From positions 97,311,104-97,375,103 of the forward strand of contig OU015490.1 in assembly GCA_907164885.2 (NCBI GenBank): a stretch of DNA of 64,000 nt, read 5' to 3'. Positions 1 through 11,489 of the stretch are shown here, one piece after another. The position numbers were made by a program, and so were the translations under genes. Positions within the stretch are counted from its first letter, which is position 1, and the number at the start of each line of letters is the position of its first letter. The DNA comes from Dolomedes plantarius (taxonomy: Eukaryota > Arthropoda > Arachnida > Araneae > Dolomedidae). Under the pieces are notes generated by a model. It did not search any database. It was not told the DNA's origin and was given only the letters and a program-made list of their open reading frames with translations.

Positions 1-194
1 CTACGTACTTTATGACCTAATGCTGATAGAAGGGACTGTTGATAGTCGAATAGCACCCCACCGTGACAAATTTCAGCACAATCGTCAGGATGTTCTGTGG
101 GGGAAGAGAAAGTGACTTCTCGTTCTCGGCCGGAACGGTCTTTTCGAGTAAGCTGCAAAATGACCCTTCGTTCGTCAGAGATTTAAACACATTC

Positions 195-460
195 GTGTTT
201 AGGCCGGATATGGGCACGTTAAATCCATAGACCGGAAAGTCCTTCTTTGAGGTCAGTGGGTGGGGAAGGTACGATCCCCCAGATGTCACTCCTGGGGTTG
301 CTCGGTCAAAATTGAAGCAGTGCCTGGCTCAGTCGGACCTCGACTCTTGTGGTGTTTTTATAACCGCACCCCTCAGCACACAAGTTTATATGGACCTGGA
401 TCGGGATACATTCCGGCCAGGGGGTATAAGCAACAACAACAACAACAACAACAACAAATC
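195..460 (+). repeat. tRNA-derived SINE family A, 5'-truncated copy with (CAA)n tail
   Basis: The body, from 'gccggatatgggcacgttaa' to 'ggccagggggtataag', matches the fuller copy at 26060-26408 in order and spacing. It ends in a (CAA)9 run at 431-457; the other copy also ends in a short CAA-rich tail. The tRNA-like head with A and B boxes is missing here, so this is a 5'-truncated insertion. The short ORFs across it are not coding: they are not preserved in the other copies. The left boundary is approximate. Confidence 0.7.
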
Positions 461-504
461 GTTGTAATTTCTATATCGTTGTATGTGCGTATGGGCTTTG
501 ACCC

Positions 505-600
505 GAAAATGAATATCGAAAATATTCAGGTCTATGATAAATGAAGAGTGAACAAAATGAAGAGCTTTATATAAATTCTAACTTCAGCTCTAGATGTTAT
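505..600 (+). repeat. Partial copy of ~400-bp dispersed repeat R1
   Basis: The stretch containing 'aaaatgaagagctttatata' and the following 'aattctaact' repeats at about 1775-1800 and 5880-5910. Only the left portion of R1 is present; beyond about 600 the sequence diverges. The family is not recognised. Confidence 0.6.
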
Positions 601-1714
601 TGCTTTTCACTTTTAATTTTGAACTAACATCCGAACATAGCGACGTTTTTGATAGCTAAAAGTTTTGATAAAATATTTTGGAGTTTGTATCACAACTCTC
701 AAGTGATTAAGCGATGTAAATACGAAATCCAATATGTATCATTAAAAACTCAAACGGTAAGTTAATATGTAACTATTGTTAAACATAGAAATTTATTGAA
801 AAATGAGCGGAAATAACTCTAAGCACACTGTTTTCTTCAAAAGTAAATTTTGATAAATTATGTAAAAGCAATTTAAATAATTTTAAATATCTACTTTCAC
901 AAAATCCCATTATTCTGATTAACATATTCGTAAATAAAATTTCGTCAAACAGAAATTTTTAAAGTATAACGTTGATTTTAATTGATTTTGTTGGTTCAAA
1001 TATCTGTCGACAAAAATGCATTAAGCTACAAAGCACGTATTGTATATATTTTGATTATATATTTCCCGTATATATATTTTCGAGAGATTCTACTAGAGAA
1101 TATAGATGGATGCATAACAGACCATCAGTTGCCTAATTAAACAATCAAAAACTTCGCTAATAAACGCGTCTAATAATGCTTTTATTGGTCCGTATGCCAG
1201 TTTGAAAGATATTTAGAAACACTCAAATACTTGGCAAGTTGAAGCTAGCAATCTTTTAGATGAATACTTCACATCCTAACACTAACTATTATAAGGAAGA
1301 AAAATATATAGCTTAAAAACTAGCTCAGTTTTGCTGTCGTTAGGAACATTTTCTGTCCGTGACAAGTGTTTCTTAAGTACAAAATTTAGGCTCTGATATC
1401 ATAAAAGGTTTACACGAACTTAATGTTACATCTGCATCTGTTTAAATATTTAGCAGTGCAGAGAAGTAAATTTCTTCAAAATTGCTTAAGGTTATATGTT
1501 AGTAAAAGACATCATGCATGGAGATCCAATCTCAAAAGTGAAAACCTTTAAAATTCAAACTCCCCTTCCATAGTATTCGCTGGAAACATTTATTACTACA
1601 TTCTACAAGTTTATACGAACAAAATGACGCGAATACTTATGTAGACAGAAATATAGTACCATATTCTCGTATATTGAAAAGGGAGATATTCCTGTATTGG
1701 AGAATATAGTTTAG
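601..1714. other. A+T-rich stretch with no supported feature
   Basis: No ORF of protein-like composition, tandem structure or terminal-repeat pair was seen in this interval on either strand. Confidence 0.5.
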
Positions 1715-2058
1715 TAAATGAATATAACATAGACCCTAAAATCGATAGCGAAGATATTACGGTCTATCGGACAAAATGAAGAGCTTTATATAAATTCTAA
1801 CTTGATCTCTAGAAAGACATTTTTCATAACATACAGATTAAACATAATACTTATGTTATAAAGATATTAATATCATTGAAAACAGATAGTTTTCTTTCAA
1901 GACAATGTTCGGTCAGAAATAAATAGTAATAAAAACACGAATCCCGTACAAATAAATTCACGAGACGAGAAAATAAACAGTTTATAATAACTGCCATGAA
2001 AAATCGAAATTTTAAATCATGAGGTTGAGATTTCCAGATTTTAAAACATAATAATAAA
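1715..2058 (+). repeat. Dispersed repeat R1, copy 1
   Basis: This segment is nearly identical to 5818-6189, running from 'aacatagac' through 'gatattacggtctatcggac' to 'tttaaaacataataataaag'. Both copies run straight into the left end of the TTAA-flanked MITE. R1 and at least the first part of that MITE were therefore duplicated as one block, about 4.1 kb apart. No coding potential is apparent. Confidence 0.8.
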
Positions 2059-2481
2059 GGCTGTTGTGTACTTACCCTATTTGATTGGCTTACTCCAATG
2101 TTAACCTACGGAGAAAATGTGTCTACTATTTACAGCTACATAAATACTGATCATCCAATTAAAATGGTATTTTCAGATAACCTGAACTTTTCTGCAACAT
2201 GGAACAGGATTCATTTTTATAAATTTCTTCCACCAAAGAAATTTAGAAGCGTAAAAAACACACTGTACCACATTTATTCCCTGAATAATTTAAATTTTAA
2301 AAAATATTATTAGCATTTATTATTAAAACGAAAAATGTGCCAAGGTGTAAAATTTATTTCTCTATTACGGAGTACTATTTTTTTTTAAATCCTTAAATGA
2401 AAGTCAGCAATTTTTGAACACAATTTCTCCGTAGGTTAAGATTGATGTGAGCGAATCCAATAGGGTTAATACACAGCAGAC
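2059..2481. mobile_element. MITE family M1 (TTAA-flanked, long TIRs), copy 1
   Basis: The termini GGCTGTTG... and ...CAGCAGAC are inverted and extend about 65 bp inward, including 'cctacggagaaa' on the left and its complement on the right. Other copies lie at 35028-35472 and 39212-39624, both between TTAA sequences. Here the right side has TTAA (2482-2485), while the left TTAA has decayed to ATAA/TAAA. The TTAA target is shared by piggyBac- and Kolobok-type transposons, but the superfamily cannot be settled from the ends alone. The ORF at 2098-2313 inside it is not conserved in the other copies. Confidence 0.75.
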
Positions 2482-2485
2482 TTAA

Positions 2486-3735
2486 AGCCTTATAAATTAC
2501 TTAAAGCAGTTTAGAAATTACGTCGCATTTATGAGGCAATTATGCAATAAATACGTACAGATAGCAAAATAGAACGCTAGTATTCAAAATAAAAAAAAAT
2601 ATCCATCACGAACAGAATGTCTCTTTAACAAACACATTATTTGCTTTCTGGTTAAAATTTTAGTCACAGACAGAAAATTCCTGTAATTATCGTAGTTATT
2701 ACAATAAGTATAATTACTCTTTGCTATGATAAATTACAGCTACATCAACAAGATGAAAGACCAGCAGTGTCACAACTACACAGATTTATCAGAACGTTAA
2801 AACTCTGTATAAAAGAATCTTTAAAGAGGAAATAAAGTTTAAAAATCGAAGATTTTTATCAGGCTAAGTAAATCTTCTTTGCACGGTAATTATGCATGAT
2901 GCGATAATTAATTTTTATGTACGTATCTTTCGAAATCAATGTTCCGCTTAATATATCGTTTAATAACGTGAACATATATTTTAATACATAAATAATACTG
3001 TATTTTATTTCAAAATTAGAATTATGTCACGGAAACGTCCTATTTTACAGTAAAATTATATCTTTAAAAGTGTGAAGAAAATATAATCCCGTATTTTCGA
3101 AATGTTTTCTTAAAAATTTATGCTGCATTTTATATTTCAATTTAGTTGATTGTAGGTCAAATATATTTTGACAAATTGTCGAAAAATGGATACCGCTAGC
3201 CCGTAAGTTACGTTTTTATAACACTTAGGAAATTTAATTACTTAAATTTCTTTAATAAAACTAGAACCACATTACACGGCAAGTTTACTTTTGCAAAGTG
3301 ATTAACAATAACTAATTAACTTTGGCAAATCTATTATAATTAATCCTAATTCTCATTTTCCATGGATTAAACTTTCAAAGGATTTTTGTTTGTCAAAGAT
3401 TAATTCACAATTACCCACTTTAATTATTATTAACTATGAATAGACCCACAAACAATGAGATCTTCTGGTCCTCATAATAAGAATAAAGTACATATCTCCA
3501 AAACCAATATAGTCCGATGCTTATAAAAATTTATTTTGCACATTACCCAGCAAGACCCCTCTAATTATTTTCCTGACTTTATTTTAAATTTTATTTATGA
3601 GCGAAAAAAAAATTGGCTATATCTTAAATTTGGAAAGATTCATTTTTGACAAAATAAAAAGGGGCCAACTGCATAACAAACGCATTTACTTATCACAGAA
3701 TTAACAAAACACTCATGCACAAAACTTGTGAAACG
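2486..3735. other. A+T-rich stretch with no supported feature
   Basis: Nothing beyond short homopolymer runs was seen. No convincing ORF, RNA gene or terminal repeat was found. Confidence 0.5.
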
Positions 3736-3802
3736 ATATATATATATATATATATATATATTTAGAGATAGAAATAGAGATAGGGAGTGTGAGAGAGAGA
3801 GA
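3736..3802. repeat. (AT)n and (GA)n microsatellites
   Basis: An alternating AT run at about 3736-3762 is followed by a purine-rich GA run (about 3786-3802) just outside the left end of MITE M2. Confidence 0.85.
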
Positions 3803-3808
3803 TCCCTT

Positions 3809-4044
3809 TCAGGAGACAATGGACCTTCAACCTCAATTTTTTTTTAATTTTCAATTTTGACTTTATGTACAAAATAAGAAAGATTTTTTACTACACTGAA
3901 GACACTTAAAATTCAAAATTAGGATTTTTTGGCAAAATAAAGTCTATTTTGAAAACAGTTATTCAAAAGTGCTAGCTTTTTTCAAAATTTTCCATACATG
4001 TTCCATATAGTTTAAAAACCTTAAATTTTTAATATAAGTTTACC

Positions 4045-4102
<58 letters not shown>

Positions 4103-4104
4103 AT

Positions 4105-4174
<70 letters not shown>

Positions 4175-4588
4175 ATTGTGCACTGAAATCTTTTTAGTAT
4201 GAAATCTAAAGTCAAAAATAATTTATTCTTCAATCTGCCAGTTATTTTTTTATGTATTTGCATATTTTTACTTCATTTCATGGTCTATAAAAATAATTGT
4301 TCTTTCAAAGAATTAGGCACAGATTTGTGAAAAACCCTTCAGTTAACAATCCTGAGAAATTTGAAAGAAATCAGAAGAAAATGAAAATGCATGGATCATT
4401 TTGAAAAGTTCTAGAATTTTTGAAGAATTATTTGATAAACAGGTCTTATTCTTCCACAAAATACTTATTTGTTAATTCTGAGTACCTTTGGTGAAGTAAA
4501 AACGAAAATTAATTATTCTTATTTTCTATACAGAGTGAAATTTTGAAAATAATAAAAAAAAAACGAGGTTCAATGTCCATTGTCCCCT
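3809..4588. mobile_element. MITE family M2, copy 1, with internal (AT)n expansion
   Basis: The left end 'ggagacaatggacctt' is the inverted counterpart of the right end 'aatgtccattgtcccc', and the next bases (caacctc / gaggttc) also pair. The interior matches two other copies (36078-36801 and 36905-37432). An interrupted (AT)n tract at 4048-4170 lies between 'aagtttacca' and 'aattgtgcac'; the third copy has only a short 'atatactta' there. The YIYIYI-type ORF across the tract is an artefact of the dinucleotide repeat. Confidence 0.75.
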
Positions 4589-4589
4589 T

Positions 4590-5447
4590 AATGTTAATAA
4601 ATTTTAATGTACGTATCTATAATAGGAATTTTTAATGTATTTTAACTTTTGAGCATGAATACTGACGTTTTAACCAGCTTTTAATAAAATATATTGCTTA
4701 CCTATTTTTATGCTCTCAGAAACTTGACAAGTTTCCATAAAAGGAAATTTCCATCACTTGAAATTTTAAAAAAATTTAGCCAGATAATGAAATTTTCATT
4801 ATTTCAAAATATCAGTCACTAGCTCATATAAAATGCTTAAATGAACTAACAACCTGGTCTGCACAGTAAAAGAAATATACAGAATTTCGAACGCTAAAAT
4901 TCATATCTCATCTACGAAAAGCGATATTTAAAGTATGTTTTTCTTATTCACATGCCAACACTAAATCGCATTCCATTACAGCAGATATATTAGACGAAGT
5001 CCCGGGAATATTGTTTTTTTCCCAAACGAATAGAGGAGATTGCACAAAAAAGTATTGCATAAAATAACAGTTATGAACTCGGATGACAAAGAGGGTGTAC
5101 CATTTATCATCTCATATTGCACGTGATTTTATGAAGAGAATAAAAAAAAATAAGCAGTTCTTAGGTGAATATTTTATCACTTTATTCCTCGGCCTACAAT
5201 CTATTTTTTCCACCGGAATTCCTGTTATCTTTTGGATAGTTTTACCTTGGAAACAACGAGAAAACTTCCAGATGTCCATTCTGAATATTACTTGCAACTG
5301 GTAAGAATGCATTACAATGCTAAAAATCTGAGTATGTTTATCTGTAATTCAATTGAAAAAAACTGAACGCTTTTTGCCTAAAATTAAATAACTTTGAATA
5401 CGTTGATTGAGGTTTAACTCATTGCAGATATTTATTTAGGGTTTGAT
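4590..5447. other. No supported feature
   Basis: A+T-rich sequence. The short overlapping ORFs on both strands at 5083-5312 lack recognisable motifs or protein-like composition. They are treated as chance. Confidence 0.45.
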
Positions 5448-5600
5448 ATGGCTGAGCTGCCATTTAGATATTTTAACGTAGGATTACGTTCCTCCATAAC
5501 GGTCCCCTGGAAAGGAAAATTTCAGACGATAAAACCGTCCGTCCGTCCGTGCCTCGCGAGTTATAATTTTGGCAGCGCGCCAAACCCAGTCTGTAACGTT
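5448..5600. other. Short G+C-richer patch with (CCGT)n
   Basis: A local rise in G+C includes 'gtccgtccgtccgt' near 5538-5551. 'acgtaggattac' near 5475 is the inverted complement of 'gtaatcctacgt' near 5784. This could be the end of an unrecognised element. The ORF here runs into the downstream (AT)n and is not credible as a gene. Confidence 0.35.
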
Positions 5601-5672
5601 TGGACATTCAGTAAACAGTTAAACAAAAAAGTACCAAAATGCATCAACATTTTGACATACATATATGCATTC

Positions 5673-5674
<2 letters not shown>

Positions 5675-5724
<50 letters not shown>

Positions 5725-5733
5725 ATATATATA
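5675..5733. repeat. (AT)n-(GT)n compound microsatellite
   Basis: An alternating AT run of about 36 bp is followed by gtgtgtgtgtgtgt and another AT run. Confidence 0.9.
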
Positions 5734-5742
5734 TAAATATGA

Positions 5743-6325
5743 ATAGATACGTATATACATACAAAAGAGGTAAATGACGATAAGTAATCCTACGTTACTA
5801 ACCCGCGATAGTTTCGTTTAGTATATGAATTATAACATAGACACGAAAATCGATAGTGAAGATATTACGGTCTATCGGACAAAATGAAGAGCTTTATATA
5901 AATTCTAACTTGATCTCTAGAAAGACATTTGTCATAACATACAGATTAAACATAATACTTATGTTATAAAGATATTAATATCATTGAAAACAGATAGTTT
6001 TCTTCAAGACAATGTTCGGTCAGAAATAAATAGTAATAAAAACACAGTTGAATCTATAAAGGTTGAATCCAGTACAACTAAATTCACGAGAAGAGAAAAG
6101 AAACAGTTTAAAATAACTGCCAGGAAAAATCGAAATTTTAAATCATGAGATTGAGATTTCCAGATTTTAAAACATAATAATAAAGGCTGTTGTGTACTTA
6201 CCCTATTTGATTGGCTTGTATAGATACATATATATAGATACATATGTATAGATACGTATATAACATACAAAAGAGGTAAGCAACGATAAGTAATCCTATG
6301 TTACTAATCCGCGATAGTTTCGTTG
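5743..6325. repeat. ~75-bp direct repeats bracketing R1 copy 2
   Basis: The segment containing 'catacaaaagaggtaa' and 'cgcgatagtttcgtt' occurs at about 5743-5818 and again at about 6246-6325. The block between them is R1 copy 2. The repeats are too long for an ordinary target-site duplication, so a duplication with the R1 block in the middle is more likely. Confidence 0.7.
5818..6216 (+). repeat. Dispersed repeat R1, copy 2, plus truncated M1 end
   Basis: It is collinear with 1715-2095. It ends at 'ttgattggctt', about 28 bp inside the left end of MITE M1, where the match stops abruptly. Sharing this M1 fragment shows the duplication happened after M1 was already next to R1. Confidence 0.8.
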
Positions 6326-6429
6326 GAAGAGAGTACCTGATTTTTTTTAAGGTTTATCGTAGCTTTCTGCGAGGGTCTGTTGAAAAAATTCTAACTTTTC
6401 GTCATTCTTAAATTAAGAATATGATATGC

Positions 6430-6830
6430 CGCGAAATTTACTGGTCACTCTTAACGAAAGAATACGATTTCCCGGGAAATCAACAAAAAAAAGTAATTAA
6501 AATTGCATTGGGAACTACAGATATTTTAATGATATTTTACCCAAAATAAATAAGATGGGTTCATTTCCAGTTACAATGCTGCCATTTTCTGGTTTAAAGA
6601 GGAATGTGATTTGCTGGGAAATTTGTTGGTCACTCTTAAAAAGCGAATGCGATTCCCGCGAAATCAACAAACAATGTAATAAAAATTGCACGGGAACTAC
6701 AAGAAATTTTATTCATATTTTAACCATTATAAATAATATGGGTTCATTTCCAGTTACAATACTGCCATCTTCTGGCTTAAAGAGGAATCTCATGATCTGC
6801 GGAGTGACTGTTATATTATCAAAGAAATGA
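6430..6830 (+). repeat. ~182-bp tandem duplication, about 2.2 units
   Basis: 'tgggttcatttccagttaca' begins at 6556 and again at 6738. The intervening parts ('ggtcactctta', 'gcgaaatcaacaaa', 'gggaactaca') also recur from about 6440. The ORF at 6555-6830 simply reads through two units. Confidence 0.8.
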
Positions 6831-7119
6831 CACTATATTTATAAAGTGTCGGTAAATTCCAGAAAAAAAGATGGCATGGTGTTTAAGATATCGATATTTT
6901 TCTCAACACGGATAACCAAATGTATATTTTTGAATTCCCTTTTTTGCCTATGACAGTAGAAGAGCAAATAAATAGTGTAAAATTTTCAAATTTAATGTTT
7001 CAATATTTAATACTTTATAGGACATGAACGTATTGATGTTTATCGCTAAAAAAATTAAAATTGTTTTGAAAAATTAATTTAAAATATAATTTTTTTTTGA
7101 AAATTCACAGATAGCATTC

Positions 7120-9320
7120 AAAGGTAAATATCTGAGAGAAAAAACTCGCTACTCTCTTCAGCAGTTTAATCTTAAATTTTTAGACATTAATTGGAAATAC
7201 GAATATTTTGCAACTTCTTTTGAATATTATGAGGCTAAATTGTCGCTTTGATTAACTTTATTATCTTGGTGACCTGAATTAAATGAGAGATATTCTCTCA
7301 TTTCCCTCACATTTTCCGGATGGGTAAAATGGTAGAATTCTCTACTGCCCTATAACAGTGAATCTTTGGACATTAAAAGAATATCTTATGAATTCTTTGC
7401 AACTATAAGTCTGTTGAAAAATATTTAGCTAAACTGTCACCAATAAATAAATTATTTTATCTTAAAGTCTGGGGAACTAAATTAGAAGAATGAGAATCCC
7501 TCTATTTCTGGAATAGGTAAGATGATCGATGGCTCTCTACAGCATTTTAACCATGAATATTCGGATATTAAATACATATTTTGCTAATATTACGCAAAAG
7601 AAACTATGTTGAATTTCATTTAGGTATATTGTCGCTAAGGAATAACTTTATTATCCTTAAAATTTGGAGAATTGAATTAACAGATTGAGAACCCGTCTCA
7701 TTTCTGGAATATGTAAGGTGGTCGAATATCTCTCTCAAAAATATTCGAATATTCTCCCCGGGAATCTTTGGATATTAAATGGGTATCTAACAAATCATTT
7801 GCAACAACAAAAACTACGATGAATACTAATTAGGATAAAAATCGCTAATGCACAACTTATCTTATAAAGCTTGGAGAATTTAATTAAAAGATTGGGAATC
7901 CCTCTTGTTTTCGGAATCGGTAAGATGGTCGAATATATCTCCACAGCATTGACCGGGAATCTTTGGATATTCAATTAGTATCTAACAAATCATTTGCTAC
8001 AACAACTAGGTCAAATACTGATTAGGAAAAATATCGCTAATGGATAACTTATATTATAAAGCTTGGAGAATTAATTGAATTAAAAGATTGAGAATCCCTA
8101 TCATTTCCGGAATAGGTAAGATGTTCGAATATATCTTTACAGCCAGTTGACCGGGAATCTTTGGATATTAAATGGGTATCTAACAAATAATTTGCAACAA
8201 CAACAACTACGCTGAATACTAATTAGGATAAAAATCGCTAATGGACAACTTATCTTATAAAGCTTGGAGAATTGAATTAAAAGATTGAGAATACCTCTCA
8301 TTTCCGGAATAGGTAAGATGGTCGAATATATCTTTACAGCCAGTAAACCGGGAATCTTTGGATATTAAATGGGTATTTAACAAATCATGTGCAACAACAA
8401 CAACTACGCTGAATACTAATGAGGATAAAAATCGCTAATGGAAAACTTATTTTATAAAGCTTGGAGAATTTAATTAAAAGATTGAGAATCCCTCTCGTAT
8501 CCGGAATAGGTAAAATGGTAGAAAATATCTTTACAGACAGTTGACTGGGAATCATTGTATATTAAATGGGTATCTATCAAATCATTTGCAACAGCAACAA
8601 CTACACCGAATTATAATTAGGAAAAAAACACTAGTTGATAACTTATTTTATAAATCTTGGAGAATTGAATTAAAAAGATTGCGAATCCCTCTCGTTTCCG
8701 GAATAGATAAGATGGTCGAATATATCTCTACATCATTGACCGGAATCTTTGGATATTAAATAGTTATCTAAAAAGTATTTTATAACAACAACAACTAGGC
8801 CGAATAATATTTAGGAAAACTGTCCTTAATGAATAACTTTATTATCTTATGAAGTCTGAAGGACCAAAACTAAAAGAATGAGACTCTATTTCATGTACGG
8901 AATAATGTAAGATAATTGAACATCTTGCTACAGTCCGTTAATCGTGAATTGAACGTATATCTTGCGAAATTTTTGCAACTAAAACTTTCTTGATTACTAT
9001 TTAGCTAAATAGTCGTTTACGAATAATTTTATTATATAGTAAAATTTAAAGAATGGTATGAAAAGAATAAAAATGCATCTCATTTCCGGAATATATACAT
9101 TTGTTTAGTGCCTCTCTATAGAAATTCGGTTGTGAATCTTTATAAATTATATAGATAACATTTGAAACTATTTAAACTACAACTCTCGTGAACACTATTT
9201 TTATTAGTTGTTGCTAATGAATAACTTCATTTTCTAGTCAAATTTAAATAATGGAATAAAAGAAAATGAGAATTCCTCTCATCTTTACGATAGGCAAAAT
9301 GGTTGAACACCGGCGGTTGA
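7120..9320 (+). repeat. ~196-bp satellite array, about 11 degenerate units
   Basis: The motif 'ggaatctttggatatt' recurs at about 7761, 7956, 8154, 8351, 8548 and 8742 (periods 194-198). More diverged phases lie near 7169, 7359, 7554, 8945 and 9132. Each unit also carries a CAACAACAAC-type stretch, 'aaagcttggaga' and 'tccggaataggtaagatgg'. The central units are most alike and the outer ones decay, as expected of an array homogenised from the middle. The unit has no stable reading frame. Confidence 0.9.
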
Positions 9321-10223
9321 CTCAAGACTGTAATGGTCGATTGTCATAATTTAAATAGGTCCGGTTTTTGGAACTCGTCTATATGATACATACAGTGGTG
9401 ACCAAGGGCATATATAATATAACAGTAATGGACAGATTGTTAAAAATTTTGATAAAATTCGTAGCGGAAATAATCCTTATTGGAGCTATAAATTAATGGA
9501 TTAAAGAATGAAACCTGGCGATAGGCTATACACTGCGTATACTGCATAGACAAAAATGATTGTACAAAGAAATAGTATTTGAATAAAATGCGAGTATCTC
9601 AAACCACTAATACAGTGCATTTAACACATTCCAATGCACTATATTAATTGATACCGCAAGCAGATGATTCAAGCCAAGTGTTAACTGGATATAGCGGATT
9701 TAACTTTGCAACAGAGTAATTCATTTAAATTCAATTAATTATACGTATCACTTCTCATGCAGTTATAAGCAACTGAATCAAATCAGATACAGAATTCCTA
9801 CTAAAGGCCATTACAATAGACAGTTATTGAAGCTCAGTATTAATTATCTAAAATCAATGAGCCATGTATATAACGCAAAATGCAACGAATGATCAAACCG
9901 AAGAATATTGGTATTTCAATAATTATTAAAAATGAAAAGTTTTCGCATAACTATAGCAAGCCGATAAAAAACCCCGTTTCGTATTCATAAAAATATCCCT
10001 AGAACTGTACAAGCGATTGCTTCCCGTTGCCTGTATATTTTATACTTATAGAGTTCAATAATACTCTATGAGTATTAAATATTTACCAAAACAGGAAATC
10101 AACTCTTTGTGATACGAAAGAAAAAACGTCCAACCTTTTTTTATCCACAGGCGGAATTTGTAAATTGCAGAAGTACATAGGTAACTTCATCATTGTAAAT
10201 ATACATATAAATGAATAAATAAA

Positions 10224-10266
<43 letters not shown>

Positions 10267-10893
10267 CTCCCTCTTTTACTATAATCTGTGTATCATTATG
10301 CATAAAACACTCGTTATAATTTTGCATTTTTAATTGATACTAAATATATATATCCATAATCTGCAAAATACACATAACATACTGGTTATGGTTTACCTTT
10401 AATTGCATTATGATGGTACATAAGTATTATAATTTTAAATCAATAAATTCGGCAGATATCCCACAATGTCGATGTAAGGAAAATATGTATAAAATATTGC
10501 GACGTGCATTATCTACTGCAATTAAACGCCAGGGCAAATAAATTCAAGGATATTAGTTTCAAATACCAAACAGAAAATTTGGCCATAATTCATATTTTAT
10601 TATATATGACCTGAAAAAATTTTTTTTCACTTAATTTCAACCTTTGTAACTTTTTAATGTAACCACTAATTTGTAGGTTTTAGTTATATAAATATATACC
10701 ACATATATATCCATATACAAATATTTTAACAAATTAACTTTAAGGCAAAACATTTTAATAAAGCATTGCATTCATCTTATTATTAATAGTTGCGATTAGT
10801 TGAAAATTTTCAATTCAAAATATCATAAATAAACTTTAAAATCAGTTCAAACGTTTTCAAATTTCGAATAAAAACAAAGATATTGTTAATAAA
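9321..10893. other. No supported gene; (AT)n at 10227-10261
   Basis: A+T-rich sequence with one alternating AT tract. No ORF, terminal repeat or RNA gene was recognised. Confidence 0.5.
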
Positions 10894-11419
10894 ATGTACT
10901 TACAAAAAAAATTGATAATTTATCCTCTACTTCTTGGCTGCACAAAAAAGAGAAAAGTTCGAAGAAAGCCTTGCAGCGAATTAATAATTCTGCGGTTTTT
11001 AAGCAATTTTTTTCACACGCATGATCATTCCGAAATTCTTCCTCCACTCAATGAAACGAAAGTTTTCCCCAAGATGCGCACACGGCGAAAGTATCTCATT
11101 TTCTGCTTTCTCAATGACCGAGCGCCACCGTCCTTGCAGTCTCACAAATTACTACCTACGTTGCGAACAGCAGCGCCATCTCTCGGAAGGCGAAGTTATC
11201 ACGGAGCAACTCTTTTTGCTCCTCTGAAGTTATTTGGAAGTTTTCAGAAACTCGGTGGCATTGTCGGAAAAGCATAGTTTCAGGACTCGTTGTCAGGCAG
11301 GAGTAGTTGGAAAGTTTGATAGCTGGTTGTTTACGAAGATTCAGCTGCCGAACTTGTTTTTGTTTTTAGTGAGGCTAATTAGTTGTTCGCAGCATTTAAA
11401 TTGCCGGAGCGTGGAATAA
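10894..11419 (+). other. G+C-richer tract with overlapping ORFs, uncertain
   Basis: A 127-codon ORF at 10894-11277 and two shorter ORFs in other frames overlap here. The tract is richer in G+C than its surroundings, including 'cagcgccatctctcggaagg'. No recognisable domain, signal peptide or membrane segment is visible. Overlapping open frames of similar length argue against a single real gene. It could be a weathered transposon, a non-coding exon or chance. It directly precedes the 277-bp satellite. Confidence 0.2.
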
Positions 11420-11489
11420 TGCATTGCAGAGCTTGGTCTTTCTCTTAATTAACTGTCATTTTTGTTTAATTTTTGCGTAAATATTGGGA

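Noticed and set aside
2098..2313. 71-codon ORF as a gene
   Set aside because: It lies inside a MITE and the frame is not conserved in the other two copies.
4021..4263. ORFs made of YIYIYI/IYIYIY across (AT)n tracts, also near 5561, 45767, 47328, 55858, 56013, 59391 and 60823
   Set aside because: The open frame is a by-product of alternating ATAT codons. Composition is pure dinucleotide repeat and neither strand is favoured.
10894..11277. 127-codon ORF as a host gene
   Set aside because: No domain, competing open frames of similar size and no visible splice or promoter context. Kept only as an uncertain tract.
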